Positions 17,977-26,868 of a stretch of DNA of 64,000 nt are shown here, one piece after another. The stretch comes from Exiguobacterium acetylicum DSM 20416 (lineage in GTDB: Bacteria > Bacillota > Bacilli > Exiguobacteriales > Exiguobacteriaceae): positions 920,501-984,500 of the forward strand of contig NZ_JNIR01000001.1 in NCBI RefSeq assembly GCF_000702605.1, in the 5' to 3' direction. The translations under genes and the position numbers were made by a program. Position 1 is the stretch's first letter, and every line of letters starts with the position of its first letter. Below the pieces are notes generated by a model that saw only the letters and a list, made by a program, of their open reading frames with translations, was not told where the DNA came from and ran no database searches.

Positions 17977-18516
17977 ATGCAACTCATCAAACCAATTAAC
18001 GACCAGAATCATTTTTGGCTGTTTGAGAAGGATGGACGGACACTCTACACCTTTCATGGCATCATGGGAGAGCGGTTAGAAGAACCAATGAGCCAGCAAA
18101 AGTTCTCGCGCTTTTTTAATCTGGATGCCTACATTCGAGAACTCGTAGCTGAGAAAGAAAAGGACGGATACTCGGTCGTTCAAGAAGCGGATTACCACGA
18201 AGTTGTCGTCGAGATCTTTTGTCAGGATACAGAGTATGACGTCATCTTTGAGCATCGTTCGAGCATTGAAGAAGACCTCAATGGATTTCTTTTTCAAATC
18301 GGCAACGGGTATTTTTTTGAAGATGAATTTGGTCCAGAAGCGATCGAATTTGTCCTTCATATCTTGGAGCCGTCTTATATCGTTGAACCCGTCATTGATT
18401 ATTTTAAGGAGCAGTTTAATCTGAAGAAAATCCGAATGGGGCAGGCAAAAGTTCATTATGGCAGACGATTGACCGGGCTTTATCCCACAGGAAAGAATTT
18501 TAACCGGAAAAATTGA
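17977..18516 (+). CDS. WGR-like domain protein of the immunity array
   Basis: The N-terminal 60 residues resemble a diverged WGR domain: a beta strand, FEKDGRTLYTFHGIMGE, then a helix ending LVAEKEKDGY. The C-terminal part contains FQIGNGYFFEDEFG. The same two modules occur in the protein at 24612 (GNGY motif conserved), so they are paralogues. The start at 17977 has GGAGG 8 nt upstream and lies 17 bp after the previous stop. The longer frame from 17935 would overlap the SUFU gene. Function unknown; context suggests immunity. Confidence 0.6.
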   Translation: MQLIKPINDQNHFWLFEKDGRTLYTFHGIMGERLEEPMSQQKFSRFFNLDAYIRELVAEKEKDGYSVVQEADYHEVVVEIFCQDTEYDVIFEHRSSIEEDLNGFLFQIGNGYFFEDEFGPEAIEFVLHILEPSYIVEPVIDYFKEQFNLKKIRMGQAKVHYGRRLTGLYPTGKNFNRKN

Positions 18517-18545
18517 ACGATGACGACACAGATAGGAGGAACAGT

Positions 18546-19202
18546 ATGAACGAACTGACAATCGACGAATACTCTTTTCAGTCGAAGAGTATCCAACGTA
18601 TGCTTCAGACATCCGAAATCAACGTGCTCAATCAATTACAAACCATCTACGAAATCATGTGTTATGACCATACAGTAGGTAGTTTTACCAGTGAATTGAC
18701 GGAGGAGGTATTGTATGGCACGCTAGTTCGCTTCAATCATTTTCCTTTATATATCACGACTAATTTTGATGAGATTCGAGAAGATGAAATGGACCTCTTA
18801 GAGCGTTTAAAATTGCGCCCATTCGTTTGCCACGAACATCCCCGGTACGAAGGCGATCATCGGTATACCAGTTTTTATTGCTGTATCGAAGTGTTGGATG
18901 CGAATGATCTGCGTTTCGTTTTAGAAGAGTCCTTTTTTCGAGCTGCTTATAGTGAAACGTTCCTCATCACGTTCGCACGACCTACGTTTGAGTTGAAGAC
19001 TTCTGGGATATGGATCTTTAAAGAAGCGAAATACACGCATGTAGTTGATGCACGTGATGGATTACCGTTCATCCTTCCGTCGCATGATGCGCTCGGTTTC
19101 ATGTGGTTTTCGAATGGAGATGCCTTTCAAACCGTCGATCAACTAAAAGCGATTTTACCAACGGATTATCAGATTGATCATTTACTAAATACCTACGATT
19201 AA
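18546..19202 (+). CDS. Array protein related to the C-terminal half of the SUFU gene
   Basis: A 218-aa soluble protein. The stretch FNHFPLYITTNFDEIRED and the later SFYCCIEVLDANDLRFVLE parallel FPIYATFFAFEEED and HYFTIKIEDTKMLELILEH in the first array protein, suggesting a shared alpha/beta domain. This is by eye only. AGGAGGAA precedes the ATG at 18546. It follows the WGR-like gene by 29 bp and is probably cotranscribed. No named family. Confidence 0.55.
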   Translation: MNELTIDEYSFQSKSIQRMLQTSEINVLNQLQTIYEIMCYDHTVGSFTSELTEEVLYGTLVRFNHFPLYITTNFDEIREDEMDLLERLKLRPFVCHEHPRYEGDHRYTSFYCCIEVLDANDLRFVLEESFFRAAYSETFLITFARPTFELKTSGIWIFKEAKYTHVVDARDGLPFILPSHDALGFMWFSNGDAFQTVDQLKAILPTDYQIDHLLNTYD

Positions 19203-19232
19203 TTCAATTGAAGATAAAGGGAGTCATACAGA

Positions 19233-19955
19233 ATGACATATCAAAGTGGATTACCTGGCGTTACGGAAGAGAGACTACAAGAAGTAGAGGCAGTACTCGG
19301 CTTCGAGCTTCCGAAAGAACTACGAAACTGCTACAAGCGCGAAAACAAGTTCAATGTCGGTGAATGGGAGTTTCATCCGATCAAGGACGAGAAGTATATC
19401 AAGCGAACATGGGACGACCTTGTTCGTATCAATTTGACAGATGCAGAAGAGTATCCAGAAGGGTTCTTGCGGATTGCGGCGGACGGAACAGGTGACGAAC
19501 TCGGATATCAGTTACCGGACACAGAGACGATCGTCTTGTGGGACCACGAAGAACAAGAACTATTTCCGGTAGCACCGACGTTGAATGCGTTCGTTGAAAA
19601 GGAACAACAAATGGAACAGAGTGCGGAACAAGCAGAAGACTTCTTACAGACAGTTCTCGAGACGGGTGCTGTCTATGGTCTATCGAAGTTGGAACAGTCG
19701 GGTTGGGCGTACTGTCCGTCGAATCAAGAGGAAACGGACGTCCTATTATTCTTTTCGACGGATGCGGCGGCAAAAGCACTGCAGACGAAGGAATGGGCGA
19801 ACTATCATCTGATTCGCTTAGACCTGGATTTGTACATGAATGGCTGGTTACCGAACATGATTAACGACGGACTGTATTGTGGCTTGAACTGGGGACCGGA
19901 GCTCGTCGGACTTGAGCTAGATCCAGAAGATGTCCTAGCAGATCTGGAGAGTTAA
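19233..19955 (+). CDS. SMI1/KNR4 (SUKH) plus DUF2750 fusion, probable immunity protein
   Basis: Residues 1-125 carry the SUKH signature (TEERLQEVEAVLGFELPKELRNCY, then FLRIAADGTGDELGYQL and IVLWDHEEQE), a family of toxin-immunity proteins. Residues 140-240 fit DUF2750: AVYGLSKLEQSGWAYCPS, then WLPNMINDGLYCGLNW and LDPEDVL. Length is 240 aa. The next gene starts 1 bp after its stop, so translation is likely coupled. Domain names are from family knowledge and were not searched. Confidence 0.75.
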   Translation: MTYQSGLPGVTEERLQEVEAVLGFELPKELRNCYKRENKFNVGEWEFHPIKDEKYIKRTWDDLVRINLTDAEEYPEGFLRIAADGTGDELGYQLPDTETIVLWDHEEQELFPVAPTLNAFVEKEQQMEQSAEQAEDFLQTVLETGAVYGLSKLEQSGWAYCPSNQEETDVLLFFSTDAAAKALQTKEWANYHLIRLDLDLYMNGWLPNMINDGLYCGLNWGPELVGLELDPEDVLADLES

Positions 19956-19956
19956 C

Positions 19957-20532
19957 ATGATTCAGACACTCAGTAAACAGGTGGATGGCATTACGTACTT
20001 TTGGTACTTGTATCGTGATGGTCGAATCATCCAAATCTATCACGGTGTCACCGAGCAATGGAAGCTTGATCAAGATGTCAGCGATGAGAAGGAAGAACAG
20101 TACTCGACGAGGCGTCAAGCGAAACGACGGATGGAGGAACTAATTGCTGAAAAGCAAGCGGAAGGATACAAGCAGGATGATATTTACGGGATACAACCTG
20201 GACGAGAGGAACGCGAGAAGTTTCGACGACGGACGTCCTGGTTCGCCTATCTTCTGGTGGGACTAGGTCTGTTTCAGTTCGTGACACCGTTCTCTGTCTT
20301 ACCAATTGTAGTATTTGGAATGGGTATTCCCTTGATGTTTTTAGCTTTTCTCGGTAAAGGTTATCTTCCTACATGGCTTCGAATTGTCTGCTTCATTAGT
20401 TACTTTTTCATGCACGTGATTCATCAGCAGGAATCGTATATCCCGTATCTTTTCCCGATTCTTTCGATAGGCACGGGAATACTATTATGGTTTCATCTTC
20501 GAAAAACGAGACAACAAATGAAAGTGGAGTAA
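19957..20532 (+). CDS. WGR-like N-terminal domain fused to a membrane domain
   Basis: The N-terminal 75 residues have the array's WGR-like module (YFWYLYRDGRIIQIYHG, helix ending LIAEKQAEGY). Residues 90-185 hold four hydrophobic segments, so the WGR-like part would face the cytoplasm. The architecture recurs in the gene at 34471. The start follows the previous stop by 1 bp, and GGAGAG near the stop could serve as ribosome site. No named family. Confidence 0.6.
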   Translation: MIQTLSKQVDGITYFWYLYRDGRIIQIYHGVTEQWKLDQDVSDEKEEQYSTRRQAKRRMEELIAEKQAEGYKQDDIYGIQPGREEREKFRRRTSWFAYLLVGLGLFQFVTPFSVLPIVVFGMGIPLMFLAFLGKGYLPTWLRIVCFISYFFMHVIHQQESYIPYLFPILSIGTGILLWFHLRKTRQQMKVE

Positions 20533-20557
20533 TGACATTTTTAAAAGGAGATGAAAC

Positions 20558-21223
20558 ATGTTACTTCTAGATAAGTTACTACAAGATCCTGCCGTTTCTG
20601 AGGTACCACGTTTACATAGTGCTCTTCTTGCGAAAGATCGCGGTTTGCGAAAAGCGTGGTTAGTACATATGGAGAGGTTCATTGAAAAAGCGAATACATG
20701 GAACTTCGAGCGACAGCGGATGTTTGTGAGTTGGTTATTGTCTACCTGTGAAGGAGAGACAGAAGCTTCGTTCCTATTGATTCATCCGCTAAAAGAACGT
20801 CTTCTAAAACCGACTTTGAAGAAGTGGATGAAAGAGATGCCGGATGACGTCCGACCGTATCGTTGGTATGGTCTTTTCTTTGATGAAGATGACCGTTACA
20901 TCTACTTACAAGAAGCGATTACGCGAGGGGGAAGACAGGAGCAGTTAGCAATTGAGAAGATGATTGATCATCACTTGTATGGACTTTGGTATTCTTTCCA
21001 CCATCTCAATGAAGACTTGTATTTAGGAGAAATAGAAGAGGATGCAGCAACCTTAACAGAGACTTGGTTGTTAATCGAGCAACTCGAAGATGCGGTTTTG
21101 AAATCGGAATGTATTAACGAATGGCAGAAAATGAATCAAACCTTAACGGATTGGGTTCGTTTCCGGCAAGAGCAAACCACCGGATTCATGGAGTGGCGTC
21201 TGCAACAAGAATCAAAGGATTGA
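20558..21223 (+). CDS. Array protein, all-helical, unknown
   Basis: A 221-aa soluble protein predicted mostly helical, with segments such as WNFERQRMFVSWLLSTCEGE and DDVRPYRWYGLFFDEDDRYI. Negatively charged residues are frequent, as in many immunity proteins. AAAAGGAG lies upstream of the ATG. No family recognised; role inferred only from its place in the array. Confidence 0.5.
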   Translation: MLLLDKLLQDPAVSEVPRLHSALLAKDRGLRKAWLVHMERFIEKANTWNFERQRMFVSWLLSTCEGETEASFLLIHPLKERLLKPTLKKWMKEMPDDVRPYRWYGLFFDEDDRYIYLQEAITRGGRQEQLAIEKMIDHHLYGLWYSFHHLNEDLYLGEIEEDAATLTETWLLIEQLEDAVLKSECINEWQKMNQTLTDWVRFRQEQTTGFMEWRLQQESKD

Positions 21224-21295
21224 GTTTGATTAATCCCATGACATTAGCAAGTTGGAAATGTCCTCTCCGTTATATTTAAGAAAGAGGTATACACC

Positions 21296-22471
21296 ATGAA
21301 AAAACTAGGCACGTTTACAAGTCACAAAGGGAATTTGATTGTCTCGGATCCTGCTTTCCTTGAGCCGGATATAGAATACAACGTGACAATTCCAGTTGAA
21401 CAAGGTTCGATTTGGACGGTCTTCTATGACGAAGATGAGTTCGAATCAATCAATTTGCTTTACCTAACAATGAATGAAGAAACGAAGATGGATCCATCCG
21501 ATTTCGAGCCGTTATCCGATCTAGTCGTCGTCGATTCAGCGCAGCTCGTCATCATGAACACAGCGGATTACGGGAGACGGGAAGCCATTGATTGGGAGAT
21601 TCGAAATACGCTAGAGTTCGACGAAGAAATCGACCCGTTCTATATCGCAATCTCAGATGAAATGATGGAAGACGAGATCTTCCTGTTTCCGTTCGGTGTC
21701 GCCGTTCAGTTAATGGGGGATGGACACTATGAAGTCCTCGTCCGACGAGAAGACGAGAACGTGACAGGGATCGCGATCGTCCTTGGGGAACATGAGGCTT
21801 TTGAAGAACACGATGACGAGGAAGACGTGTCACTAGAAGACGTTGAAATGCCGCTCATCAAGAAAGAAAGACATCCATCAGGATCTGATGATAGGTTTCT
21901 GGCGAATGTGCTAGCTTCCATGGAGAGATTCTATGGAAAAGACCACAAAAAACTAAAGTACAGCATTCTAATCGAGGGGCAAAAGGTAAGGCATGAGCTT
22001 TGTTTGTATGATCGCTTACCAAAAATTCAAAGCTACCGAGTGTCCGTTGAGAGTCCTTGTCCGGAAGCCCGTATTCAAGCATTCGAGACCGATCATTTCG
22101 CGATTCCGGAGTGGTATAAAAATATTTTGCGAGTCTGTAACGGGGTACGTTTTACCGAAGAGTTGAACTTATACGGTATACCGCTGGCGAGCTGGAACGG
22201 GTTATCGCATGAGATCCAAGACAATCTTTCGGTTAGTCTTGATGAATACGCGTTAACCGAGTTCGATGCGATCCGCGACAAATACTTCTTTTTTGGTTCG
22301 TCGTTTAGACAGGACGAATACTATGCAGTATTAAAAGAGCGTCCAGACGAAGCTGTCTATTGCTTCGACTATAGAACGTTAAAACTCAAACCGAAGGCAA
22401 CGACTTTCCAAGATATCGTCCGTGATGCGTGGCGCGCGTGTAATCTGAAAGCACTCCATAAAAGAATGTGA
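21296..22471 (+). CDS. DUF4241-like plus SUKH domain protein, probable immunity protein
   Basis: The first 170 residues resemble DUF4241-type proteins (SHKGNLIVSDPAFL, VPVEQG-like IPVEQGSIWTVFYDED, VAVQLMGDGHYEVLV). An acidic linker (EEHDDEEDVSLED) follows. Residues 270-385 look like a SUKH/SMI1 domain (FAIPEWYKNILRVCNGVRF, YFFFGSSFRQDEYYAVL). Length is 391 aa. The two-domain layout is typical of composite immunity proteins. Names are pattern-based. Confidence 0.62.
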   Translation: MKKLGTFTSHKGNLIVSDPAFLEPDIEYNVTIPVEQGSIWTVFYDEDEFESINLLYLTMNEETKMDPSDFEPLSDLVVVDSAQLVIMNTADYGRREAIDWEIRNTLEFDEEIDPFYIAISDEMMEDEIFLFPFGVAVQLMGDGHYEVLVRREDENVTGIAIVLGEHEAFEEHDDEEDVSLEDVEMPLIKKERHPSGSDDRFLANVLASMERFYGKDHKKLKYSILIEGQKVRHELCLYDRLPKIQSYRVSVESPCPEARIQAFETDHFAIPEWYKNILRVCNGVRFTEELNLYGIPLASWNGLSHEIQDNLSVSLDEYALTEFDAIRDKYFFFGSSFRQDEYYAVLKERPDEAVYCFDYRTLKLKPKATTFQDIVRDAWRACNLKALHKRM

Positions 22472-22481
22472 GGATAATCTC

Positions 22482-22961
22482 ATGAAAATAATCTATTCCC
22501 ATGAAGACTTACTCGCTCTCGAAGATCCCTTTGAATATGAGGTAGGATTGCCGATCCGCATCAGAGAACTGCCGGCTTCCGTCATCGAAGAGGAGATTCC
22601 GGATAGCCGCGAACATTTGGATCGTCTTCTAAAAGATGGTTATACATTGGTCATTCAGAAACCGCGAATTCCAACCCTGCCCGTATTCGCAGGGTTATCC
22701 TTGATAGCGGAGAATACGACTATGAAATTGTATATTTACCAGGCAAATCATTGTGAGGATGCGTTATGGGATGTTCTGTCCAAAAATGAATACGATCGGT
22801 ACTGGGCTTATTTTTTATTGAAAAAAATCGAAGGTGTCAGATTCGAATTGCCTTATACGCAACCATTACAACACTTACTCAGACTCACTCATCTTGGTAC
22901 GAATCAACTCGTGTATCTACAGTTTGAAACGTATCGAAGCGTGACGTGTCAGTGGGATTGA
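22482..22961 (+). CDS. Array protein, unknown
   Basis: A 159-aa soluble acidic protein. Recognisable features are only secondary-structure patterns: an N-terminal helix after MKIIYSHEDLLALEDP, a beta pair around LVIQKPRIPTLPVFAGLSLI, and a C-terminal strand. A weak GAGGATAA site precedes the ATG, 10 bp after the previous stop. No family recognised; context suggests immunity. Confidence 0.5.
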   Translation: MKIIYSHEDLLALEDPFEYEVGLPIRIRELPASVIEEEIPDSREHLDRLLKDGYTLVIQKPRIPTLPVFAGLSLIAENTTMKLYIYQANHCEDALWDVLSKNEYDRYWAYFLLKKIEGVRFELPYTQPLQHLLRLTHLGTNQLVYLQFETYRSVTCQWD

Positions 22962-22977
22962 AAAAAGGAGATTCTTC

Positions 22978-23610
22978 ATGAAAATGTATATCGAAGAGCA
23001 TATCGATGCGACACGCGTCTACCCTTGGCTTGCGGATGCGAGTTCATCGATTCGTTGTCTATGCGTAGTCGGTGAAATGCTTTTGTTTCCAGAAGACATC
23101 GTCCAATTCAAACAAATCAGTAGTGAGATGTTCCGTGATGAGCTAAAGCAAAAGCATGCATTGAGTACCTATCGCTTTTATATAGTAGTGTGTGTCGGAA
23201 ATGAGTTTCAGTCCAAAAGAATCTTTGATTATTACAAGCTGTGGCGTTTGCTCGAACGAGAAGAGATGCTCGAGGGCTTCACCTCCCGAATGGAAGTAGC
23301 GGTTAAAGTGGGCAAAGAACCGTACTACGTTGGGATTGCTGAATTTGGTATCGAACAGCTCTCGACAGCTATCGAGATGATTAGTGATTCTCCAGCTATG
23401 TATATCATTATTTGTGCGAATCATGATCGACCGTCACACTGTCAGGAGTTACTTGATCAGGTGCTCGACATCGGCTTAACAGAAAGTGGAGGTTTGCCAG
23501 TCGTCGAGATGGTCACGACACTGACCGCACAAGGTTATGCCGTCTGCACGTGGGGAAGTTCGAGTGAAGAACAGGAACTACAGTGTTTTTATACGGCAGC
23601 CTTCTTATAA
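22978..23610 (+). CDS. Array protein, unknown alpha/beta
   Basis: A 210-aa soluble protein. It contains MEVAVKVGKEPYYVGIAEFG followed by a helix and the strand AMYIIICANHD, a strand-helix-strand pattern that resembles the shared module in the genes at 16659, 18546 and 25622. AAAGGAG precedes the ATG. It ends 22 bp before the next start. No named family. Confidence 0.5.
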   Translation: MKMYIEEHIDATRVYPWLADASSSIRCLCVVGEMLLFPEDIVQFKQISSEMFRDELKQKHALSTYRFYIVVCVGNEFQSKRIFDYYKLWRLLEREEMLEGFTSRMEVAVKVGKEPYYVGIAEFGIEQLSTAIEMISDSPAMYIIICANHDRPSHCQELLDQVLDIGLTESGGLPVVEMVTTLTAQGYAVCTWGSSSEEQELQCFYTAAFL

Positions 23611-23632
23611 CAATGTAGAAAGAAGGAATTCG

Positions 23633-24115
23633 ATGAGTCTGCGTGGCGTATCGTTTGAAATTCCGAATGAACCGGGACGTGTCTTGCTCGACATATTAAG
23701 TGCGATTGAGATGAAGGCGTATGATTGGTTTCTTCGTAACTTTGATTTTCCGATCCAAACCATGGATGGGGAGTTGTATGACAGTTTAGAAGAGTTTTCA
23801 ATCGATCGGATAGCGACAGGACATGAACTAGCGAAATGGCTAAGGGGAACAAGCAATTACCTAATCTTTGCTGAATTGTTTGCATTTCAAGGTGGTCAGA
23901 CTGAAGAAGTGGGAACGACGTATGAGTGGTTTCAGGAAAGCAATTGTCAAATCGCGATTTTGGTGTATGACTGCACATACGTAGATATCTATTGTAAGGA
24001 GAAGCACGTATCTGAAGCGTTTTATGAGAATGCGATGAAACGTGGGTATACCGGAATCGAGTGGGTGACCGATGATAATGATCCTCGGACTCGTTTGTCG
24101 GTATGGGCAGAATAA
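23633..24115 (+). CDS. DUF2691-like protein
   Basis: A 160-aa protein that opens with LRGVSFEIPNEPGRVLLDIL and ends with EWVTDDNDPRTRLSVW, matching my memory of the DUF2691 pattern found in Bacilli. The start at 23633 has AGAAGGA 5-8 nt upstream; the longer frame from 23537 would overlap the previous gene and lacks a ribosome site. DUF2691 has no established function; here it lies in an immunity-type array. Confidence 0.65.
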   Translation: MSLRGVSFEIPNEPGRVLLDILSAIEMKAYDWFLRNFDFPIQTMDGELYDSLEEFSIDRIATGHELAKWLRGTSNYLIFAELFAFQGGQTEEVGTTYEWFQESNCQIAILVYDCTYVDIYCKEKHVSEAFYENAMKRGYTGIEWVTDDNDPRTRLSVWAE

Positions 24116-24203
24116 GACACTGTTCAGACGAACAGATGTAATCTGTAAGCGTTTAAGGTGAGAGCTATGAACTACGAAGTTTTGATAAAAGGAGAGAAAA
24201 ATC

Positions 24204-24590
24204 ATGAATCAAGAGATGGAAGAGTTCGTTCAAGCGGTCCATCGGACGGTCGTTCAGGATGGTATGGCAGACTATAAGGACATCTATGAAGAAGAAGTCG
24301 ATCCAAACGTCAATGACTATACGGCCTGCATCGCGTTTTACCAACAGTCGAGCGAAGCGGATCAAAAACGAATGAGACAGATGATGGAACAGACAATCAT
24401 CGATACGGTTTCCCATGTATTTGGCATCATCGATGGGACTTCAGGACTAAATGGATCTGCGCTTGAAGCGAAACTGGCACTTGTCCGAGTCGACGAAGCA
24501 GGAGATCCGGTCGAGACCGTAGAGACAGATGGTGCATTGCAAGATACGTTTTTAGGCTACATAGAAGATCGTGACTTGAACGCATTGTGA
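24204..24590 (+). CDS. Array protein, small acidic helical
   Basis: A 128-aa acidic protein, mostly helical (MEEFVQAVHRTVVQDGMADY, SSEADQKRMRQMMEQTI) with a short beta region near LALVRVDEAGDPVETV. AAAAGGAG lies 12 nt before the ATG. No family recognised. Confidence 0.5.
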   Translation: MNQEMEEFVQAVHRTVVQDGMADYKDIYEEEVDPNVNDYTACIAFYQQSSEADQKRMRQMMEQTIIDTVSHVFGIIDGTSGLNGSALEAKLALVRVDEAGDPVETVETDGALQDTFLGYIEDRDLNAL

Positions 24591-24611
24591 AGGAGGGAGC
24601 GGGAACAACTC

Positions 24612-25616
24612 ATGATTCTACTGATAAAACAAAACGGCGCGGATATGCTCTACCAAACAATCTATACCGAGGGACGCATCATCGTGCAGCACGAAGGAAT
24701 CGTTGGAGCATGGGTGAGAGAAGAAGACGTAAAACAGATGCGCGTTTCTCGCTTCAAACGATTAGGTGTACAAATTTTTCAGCTGATCGAGAAGTTTGAA
24801 CGTCAAGGCTATCGCGAGCTGAACGAGACCGATTATACGGAACTGGTTGTCCAGTTTTCTTATGAAAAGGATCAGGAAGAAACAGCGCTCGAGCGACGTC
24901 ACATGATGGAAGAAGTAATCAATGATGGTTTGCTTCATACGGGGAACGGCTACTGCGAAGGGGGAGATATTGGTAATGGTACGACGAATATCTTCTACCA
25001 CGTCCTTGATATCGAGGCAGCCATTACACTAATTTTTGAAGAAATGAAAGCACGCGATGTACAAGACAAACCAAAAATTGCAGTACAAGAAGGAGCAGCA
25101 TACACCGTTCGATACCCTGAAGGAGCGCCGTTCGATCTGATTGGTGAAGGCAAGCCATGGAGCTGGATTCCGATGACGCAAGCGGAGGATGAGAAGGTAT
25201 GGCACGTCATTGATCAACAATTGCAATTCGCACCCAGTACGACAGTTTTCCCCTCATACCATGCCCCGAGTCCGTTCATTACATACGAAGTGGATTATGA
25301 AAAACGAGAAGAAATCGAGCAGGAGCTAAAGCGTATTCTGACCGAGCTGACTGTTGAAGGAGAACGCGTCATGGCGCTCGATTGGAATCATCAAGGGTAT
25401 TGGATCGACCCAAGGCGTCCGTTTCTTCGAAATGAAGAAGGAGACTGGATGATTCCAGCAGTTCCAGATGGCGATTACTCCTTTTTCATCGCTCGTGATT
25501 TTCGCTGGGGATATCTCGGTCACCCGTGGGAGGGGAGCATCACGTTGTTTGGAGAAGATCTGATTTCTGCGTTCCAAAGAACAAAGATTTTTTCGAATGA
25601 AATCCGAAGAGGGTGA
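24612..25616 (+). CDS. WGR-like plus GNGY module plus DUF2716, probable immunity protein
   Basis: Residues 1-70 hold the WGR-like module (IYTEGRIIVQHEGIVGAW, helix ending FERQGY). Residues 75-145 hold the second module shared with the gene at 17977 (GLLHTGNGYCEGGDIG). Residues 180-330 match DUF2716: AWIPMT-like WSWIPMTQAEDEKVW, then FPSYHAPSPFITYEVDYE and RDFRWGYLGHPWEGSITLFG. DUF2716 occurs in toxin-immunity loci. Length is 334 aa, a fusion of the paralogous module to a separate immunity-type domain. GGAGGG lies 16 nt upstream, rather far. Confidence 0.68.
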   Translation: MILLIKQNGADMLYQTIYTEGRIIVQHEGIVGAWVREEDVKQMRVSRFKRLGVQIFQLIEKFERQGYRELNETDYTELVVQFSYEKDQEETALERRHMMEEVINDGLLHTGNGYCEGGDIGNGTTNIFYHVLDIEAAITLIFEEMKARDVQDKPKIAVQEGAAYTVRYPEGAPFDLIGEGKPWSWIPMTQAEDEKVWHVIDQQLQFAPSTTVFPSYHAPSPFITYEVDYEKREEIEQELKRILTELTVEGERVMALDWNHQGYWIDPRRPFLRNEEGDWMIPAVPDGDYSFFIARDFRWGYLGHPWEGSITLFGEDLISAFQRTKIFSNEIRRG

Positions 25617-25621
25617 GTAAG

Positions 25622-26377
25622 ATGAAAATGACCTTTCAACGAAACGACTGGATTGATCTGTTCCGAGAACTGCTGCCACACGACGATTGGAAAGACCTCG
25701 TCCGTCTTCAAGTGAGTCAGCACTCGTATCCGTTTGAAGTAAAGTTACTGGACCGACTACTCAAGCAGAATCCAAATATCGGTGATTTTTCGAATTGGAC
25801 GGTTCGATCTCACATGATCATGACTGACGCCTCACAGCTTGAAAGATTTCTCGAACATCTTGTCATCGAACAGCAGGAAATAGCGACTGATGCAGAGGTG
25901 ACGCTTATCATACAAAAACAAGGACAAGGAATCATCCGGGTCACAAACGATTGTGTCTCGATGTATGGAGTCGCATATGAAGAGCTCGATGATGCAGGGA
26001 CAGAATATGAGAACTTTTTCGATGCGATTTTACCGCATGCTACGTTTCCGGTCGAGGTCGTCTTTTGTGGTCGGGATGTTTTAGAAAACGATGATTCGAT
26101 TCACGTGATGACGTTGCACGATTCCAATTGGCAAGCGGTGTTGGAAGAACATTTACTGCATTTGCTGAATCGAAAGGAAATGACGTCAGGATTATTTTCG
26201 AAAGATGCACGTTCCGCGCAGCAAACGCTTGAGGACTTCATGTCTGAGTTCTCGTTATTGATGCCCTATAACTTCATCGTGACCCGCGATGCAACAGATC
26301 GATTTGGCATGCTCGATCACTTTTGTACGAATGGGAAAATTGCACATTTTGGAAATATCGGTGTAGTAAATAAATGA
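25622..26377 (+). CDS. Last intact array protein, unknown
   Basis: A 251-aa soluble protein. It contains SHMIMTDASQLERFLEHLV followed by a strand (AEVTLIIQKQG), similar in pattern to the alpha/beta module in other array genes. The ATG at 25622 follows GAGGGTGAG; a GTG at 25613 overlaps the previous stop and is less likely. It lies 5 bp after the DUF2716 gene, so the two are coupled. Confidence 0.5.
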   Translation: MKMTFQRNDWIDLFRELLPHDDWKDLVRLQVSQHSYPFEVKLLDRLLKQNPNIGDFSNWTVRSHMIMTDASQLERFLEHLVIEQQEIATDAEVTLIIQKQGQGIIRVTNDCVSMYGVAYEELDDAGTEYENFFDAILPHATFPVEVVFCGRDVLENDDSIHVMTLHDSNWQAVLEEHLLHLLNRKEMTSGLFSKDARSAQQTLEDFMSEFSLLMPYNFIVTRDATDRFGMLDHFCTNGKIAHFGNIGVVNK

Positions 26378-26387
26378 TCGTAAACGC

Positions 26388-26552
26388 ATAAGGAAGAAGA
26401 AAACGCTGGTCAACGGTGGCGTCGTTTTAGATGGTTTAACCTTGTACTTAGACAATGTCTGCGATGGCATGGATTTTTTCAACCATCATTTCGGAATAGA
26501 ATTCATTCGACAGGTGGAGTTGACTAAAAATTTTATGAAGGATAGTTCATGA
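26388..26552 (+). pseudogene. SUKH-like C-terminal fragment
   Basis: A 54-codon open frame without a start codon reads VNGGVVLDGLTLY followed by DGMDFFNHHFGIEF, which resembles the NGG...GL.LY core of SMI1/KNR4 proteins. The N-terminal half of such a gene is missing. It is best seen as a remnant of another immunity gene at the tail of the array. Confidence 0.4.
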
Positions 26553-26665
26553 AGCATCTGGAATTGAAAGCTATAACTCATTTAAATATTGATGCTGAAA
26601 TGAATGCAAAAACTCTTAAATCGTATCTCTCCAAATCTTTTAAGTTTAGAAAAATCTATGTATAA
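26549..26665 (+). CDS. Possible 38-aa ORF
   Basis: An ATG at 26549 (GAAGGA upstream) opens a 38-codon frame overlapping the end of the SUKH-like fragment. It is lysine-rich and low complexity and may be a chance frame or a remnant. From 26666 to 26868 the sequence is AT-rich and presumably contains the mcrB promoter; nothing else is seen. Confidence 0.25.
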   Translation: MKHLELKAITHLNIDAEMNAKTLKSYLSKSFKFRKIYV

Positions 26666-26868
26666 AGCAGAAACAGCCCTTGATTCTCATAAGTTGTTAT
26701 TTATATAAACGCATTTGGCTTTTATATCTTAATAAAAATAAATCTATATATTCCTTTTGTAAGAATAATACTTTGAAATCATTTTAACATTAAGGAATAT
26801 TCCATTACCTATAGGGTGATGTACAACATACTTACGACGATAGAAGAATTGTTGGGAAGGAGTAAAAA

